From assembly GCF_021869535.1 (NCBI RefSeq), contig NW_026262701.1:46379278-46443277 (forward strand): a DNA stretch of 64,000 bases, written 5' to 3'. Source of the stretch: Mytilus californianus. Its lineage: Eukaryota > Mollusca > Bivalvia > Mytilida > Mytilidae. The position numbers were made by a program, and so were the translations under genes. The stretch's first letter is position 1, and every line of letters starts with the position of its first letter. This document shows positions 62,201-64,000 of this stretch, in pieces. The notes under the pieces were generated by a model. It was not told the DNA's origin, made no database searches, and worked only from the letters and a program-made list of their open reading frames with translations.

Positions 62201-64000
62201 TGGAAAGAAAACTTACAAATAACATATCACATTAGTTTAAAAGGGTCTTAGGCCAAGTAAGACTGAAAATAATTTAGGGTCAATTTAGGCTGTATCACAT
62301 ATTTACATTTAAAAATGCATATTGAAGCTATAGGAAATAAAATTTTTTGTCTGTTCTATCATTTCTATACTCAGGTGACATGATACAATAAATCTGAGCA
62401 CAAAAAGACTCTTGCATTCAACTTTTTTTGCAGACAGTATGGTCTGATACAAAGATTTTTCACTTTTTAGTGAAAAACATGCATGCAATTTTAGTCTCAA
62501 TAGGCTTATATTTGAACCACTTGCTATCCTACAGAAGAAAAGAAAGATATTATGTGACATAAAACAGGTACAACAGACATTGTTAAGTGCTTTTTATACA
62601 CATTTAGTGAGGTCTTTATAATGGACTTCAACTTTTATGTTCCAAGCTCCTCACATTTAACTTGATCCAAACAGGGCGTTAGACGAGGATCATATATACA
62701 ACACATTTTTCACATATTGTCTGAGATAATCTTCTTTTCTGTAGATTCAGAGTTCACAAATGAGTAATACAACTGGATTGAAGCATAGAAACACAAATAT
62801 TGACACATAAAAACCTGTCAGATAGAAAGTCAGAATGCCACTTATGCATCAAAATTGAAAAAGCTATGAAATGCTTATTTTGACCATAAAATGCCAAAAT
62901 TGGTCATTTTTGCAGAAATTCTATCAAATAAAAGTTTAAATCCTTTAGTTTTATGCTATTTAATAAATTGACACCATCAAATCATTCAGGGAAGTTGCCA
63001 AAGTACAGATTCTATATTTCCTGATTTCACCTCTTAGGTCCGAGTACACAGTTATTTCGTAGTGCATTTCTTTTAGACAATAAATGAAAATTAAAAAAAT
63101 CCCACCTGCGCTTTCTCAATAATATTTTTACAGTGTGTTGTACTACTTTTGGGACAAATTATATCAAAATTATAGAAAACTTCATCGGCTCTAACTCAAA
63201 ATATGGACAATTTCATGTTAAGGGGGTCTTCAAATCTTTTGACAGCTTGCGAAGTGCTAATTTTTAACATTTTTCAGCTGGACCAAATCACTACTTTACT
63301 TTAAAATTCATGACCCAAATTTTTTTACAGTGTCATTTCACCCCCCTACTTACTATTTGAGTCATAAAACATGGAGAAATAAATTTGGAAGTGGTATAAA
63401 AAAAACCAACAAGTAACACACTGTCCACACTAGGGACTATATTCGTGGACAACGAAAATCAAAGGACGATAACTGTGTACCCGGACCTAATAGGGTAGAA
63501 AAAGTTGACCAATCTTAATGAAACTTGGTATGACCAAAGCTTATTAAATTAATAAACTGCTTACAAAGTTTCATGGCAATAGGATATATATTATAGACAA
63601 TATGACTAATTCTATATTCAACTTTGGGTGTTAAATTTAGACGGTAAAATTGAAAATTTTCAACTATCAACATTTGGGGCTTAAAAAATTAAGATTTTGC
63701 AAAAAAATACTTTTGAAATGCCTTAATATATAATATATTATGTATTAAAAGCAATAGAGTACTCATTTGATTTATCAGACTTATCATAATTATTAAAAAG
63801 TCAAATTTATATGAGCCTATGGCTAAAAATGGAGGTTTTCCAATGAAGGGGGGCCTTACATAAAGATGTAATATTTTCCAGCAATTTTAAATTTGTAAAG
63901 CTTTTTGGTTATAAATAATCCTTACATATGTATTTAATGTACTTTAAATGGAAAGAAAACTTACAAATAACATATCACATTAGTTTAAAAGGGTCTTAGG
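47299..64000. repeat. Satellite array, exact 1748-bp period, 9.55 units, continues past the window
   Basis: Unit starts are at 47299, 49047, 50795, 52543, 54291, 56039, 57787, 59535, 61283 and 63031. No length change was found in any of the nine full periods. The one substitution found is T to C at 61658 and 63406. Each unit has a 457-bp MITE-like head (47302-47758 in unit 1) and about 1291 bp of AT-rich DNA. A perfect 9-bp hairpin TTTTTCACT-TTTT-AGTGAAAAA lies at 48472-48493 and recurs every period. The 83-codon minus-strand ORF in each unit has no known motif. The left edge is sharp, the right edge unseen. Confidence 0.97.
47302..47758. mobile_element. MITE-like head of the satellite unit (first of ten)
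   Basis: Terminal inverted repeats of 22 bp with one mismatch: 47302-47323 (TTAGGTCCGAGTACAC...) and 47737-47758 (...GTACCCGGACCTAA). 457 bp, no coding capacity. It recurs every 1748 bp. A TA duplication could be hidden in the TTA/TAA ends; no longer target duplication is visible. In the last, truncated unit it is complete at 63034-63490. Confidence 0.8.

Noticed and set aside
47299-64000. CRISPR-like or rDNA-like array
   Set aside because: The units are 1748 bp without spacers and contain no rRNA or tRNA sequence; this is a eukaryotic satellite.

Overview
The window is eukaryotic DNA, AT-rich, with short exons, long introns and many dispersed repeats. The repeat families (mussel-type interspersed repeats, tRNA-derived SINEs with an (AATC)n tail, Penelope-like retroelement fragments) point to a marine bivalve, most probably a mussel of the genus Mytilus. 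That species call rests on recalled repeat types, not on a database search.

Only one intact protein-coding gene can be supported: a minus-strand transglutaminase (protein-glutamine gamma-glutamyltransferase). It has 15 coding exons between 41094 and 19025. Every exon junction keeps the reading frame and the exons sum to 2307 nt, giving 768 residues plus a stop. The catalytic triad is Cys344, His403 and Asp426. All introns are GT-AG except the one after coding exon 3, which starts with GC. The 3' splice site 16 nt upstream of the ATG shows that at least one non-coding 5' exon lies further right and was not located.

Layout from left to right. Positions 1-8124 hold the 5' part of a second, head-to-tail copy of the same gene on the same strand. 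It matches coding exons 1-3 and keeps the splice sites, including the GC donor, but carries four in-frame stop codons, so it is a pseudogene. Its introns hold dispersed repeats and a 249-bp inverted-repeat element with internal 21-bp repeats. Positions 8125-19024 are intergenic: SINEs, interspersed repeats, three fold-back elements and a decayed Penelope-like reverse transcriptase (17.6-18.66 kb). Positions 19025-41110 are the intact gene. Its introns carry a 2.07-kb internally repeated element inserted into another repeat, a second decayed Penelope-like fragment, a 157-bp near-palindrome and a minisatellite. Positions 41111-47298 contain no recognised gene apart from a short SAP-like fragment. 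They also hold a SINE and a 1.55-kb interval bounded by 23-bp inverted repeats.

Positions 47299-64000 are a tandem satellite with an exact 1748-bp period: nine full units and a tenth cut by the window edge. Each unit starts with a 457-bp segment bounded by 22-bp terminal inverted repeats, which looks like a non-autonomous DNA transposon (MITE), and the array's left edge falls at that element's end. Copies are almost identical; the one substitution found is shared by the last two units. This transposon-headed satellite is the most unusual structure in the window. No operons, CRISPR arrays or prokaryotic signals are present.
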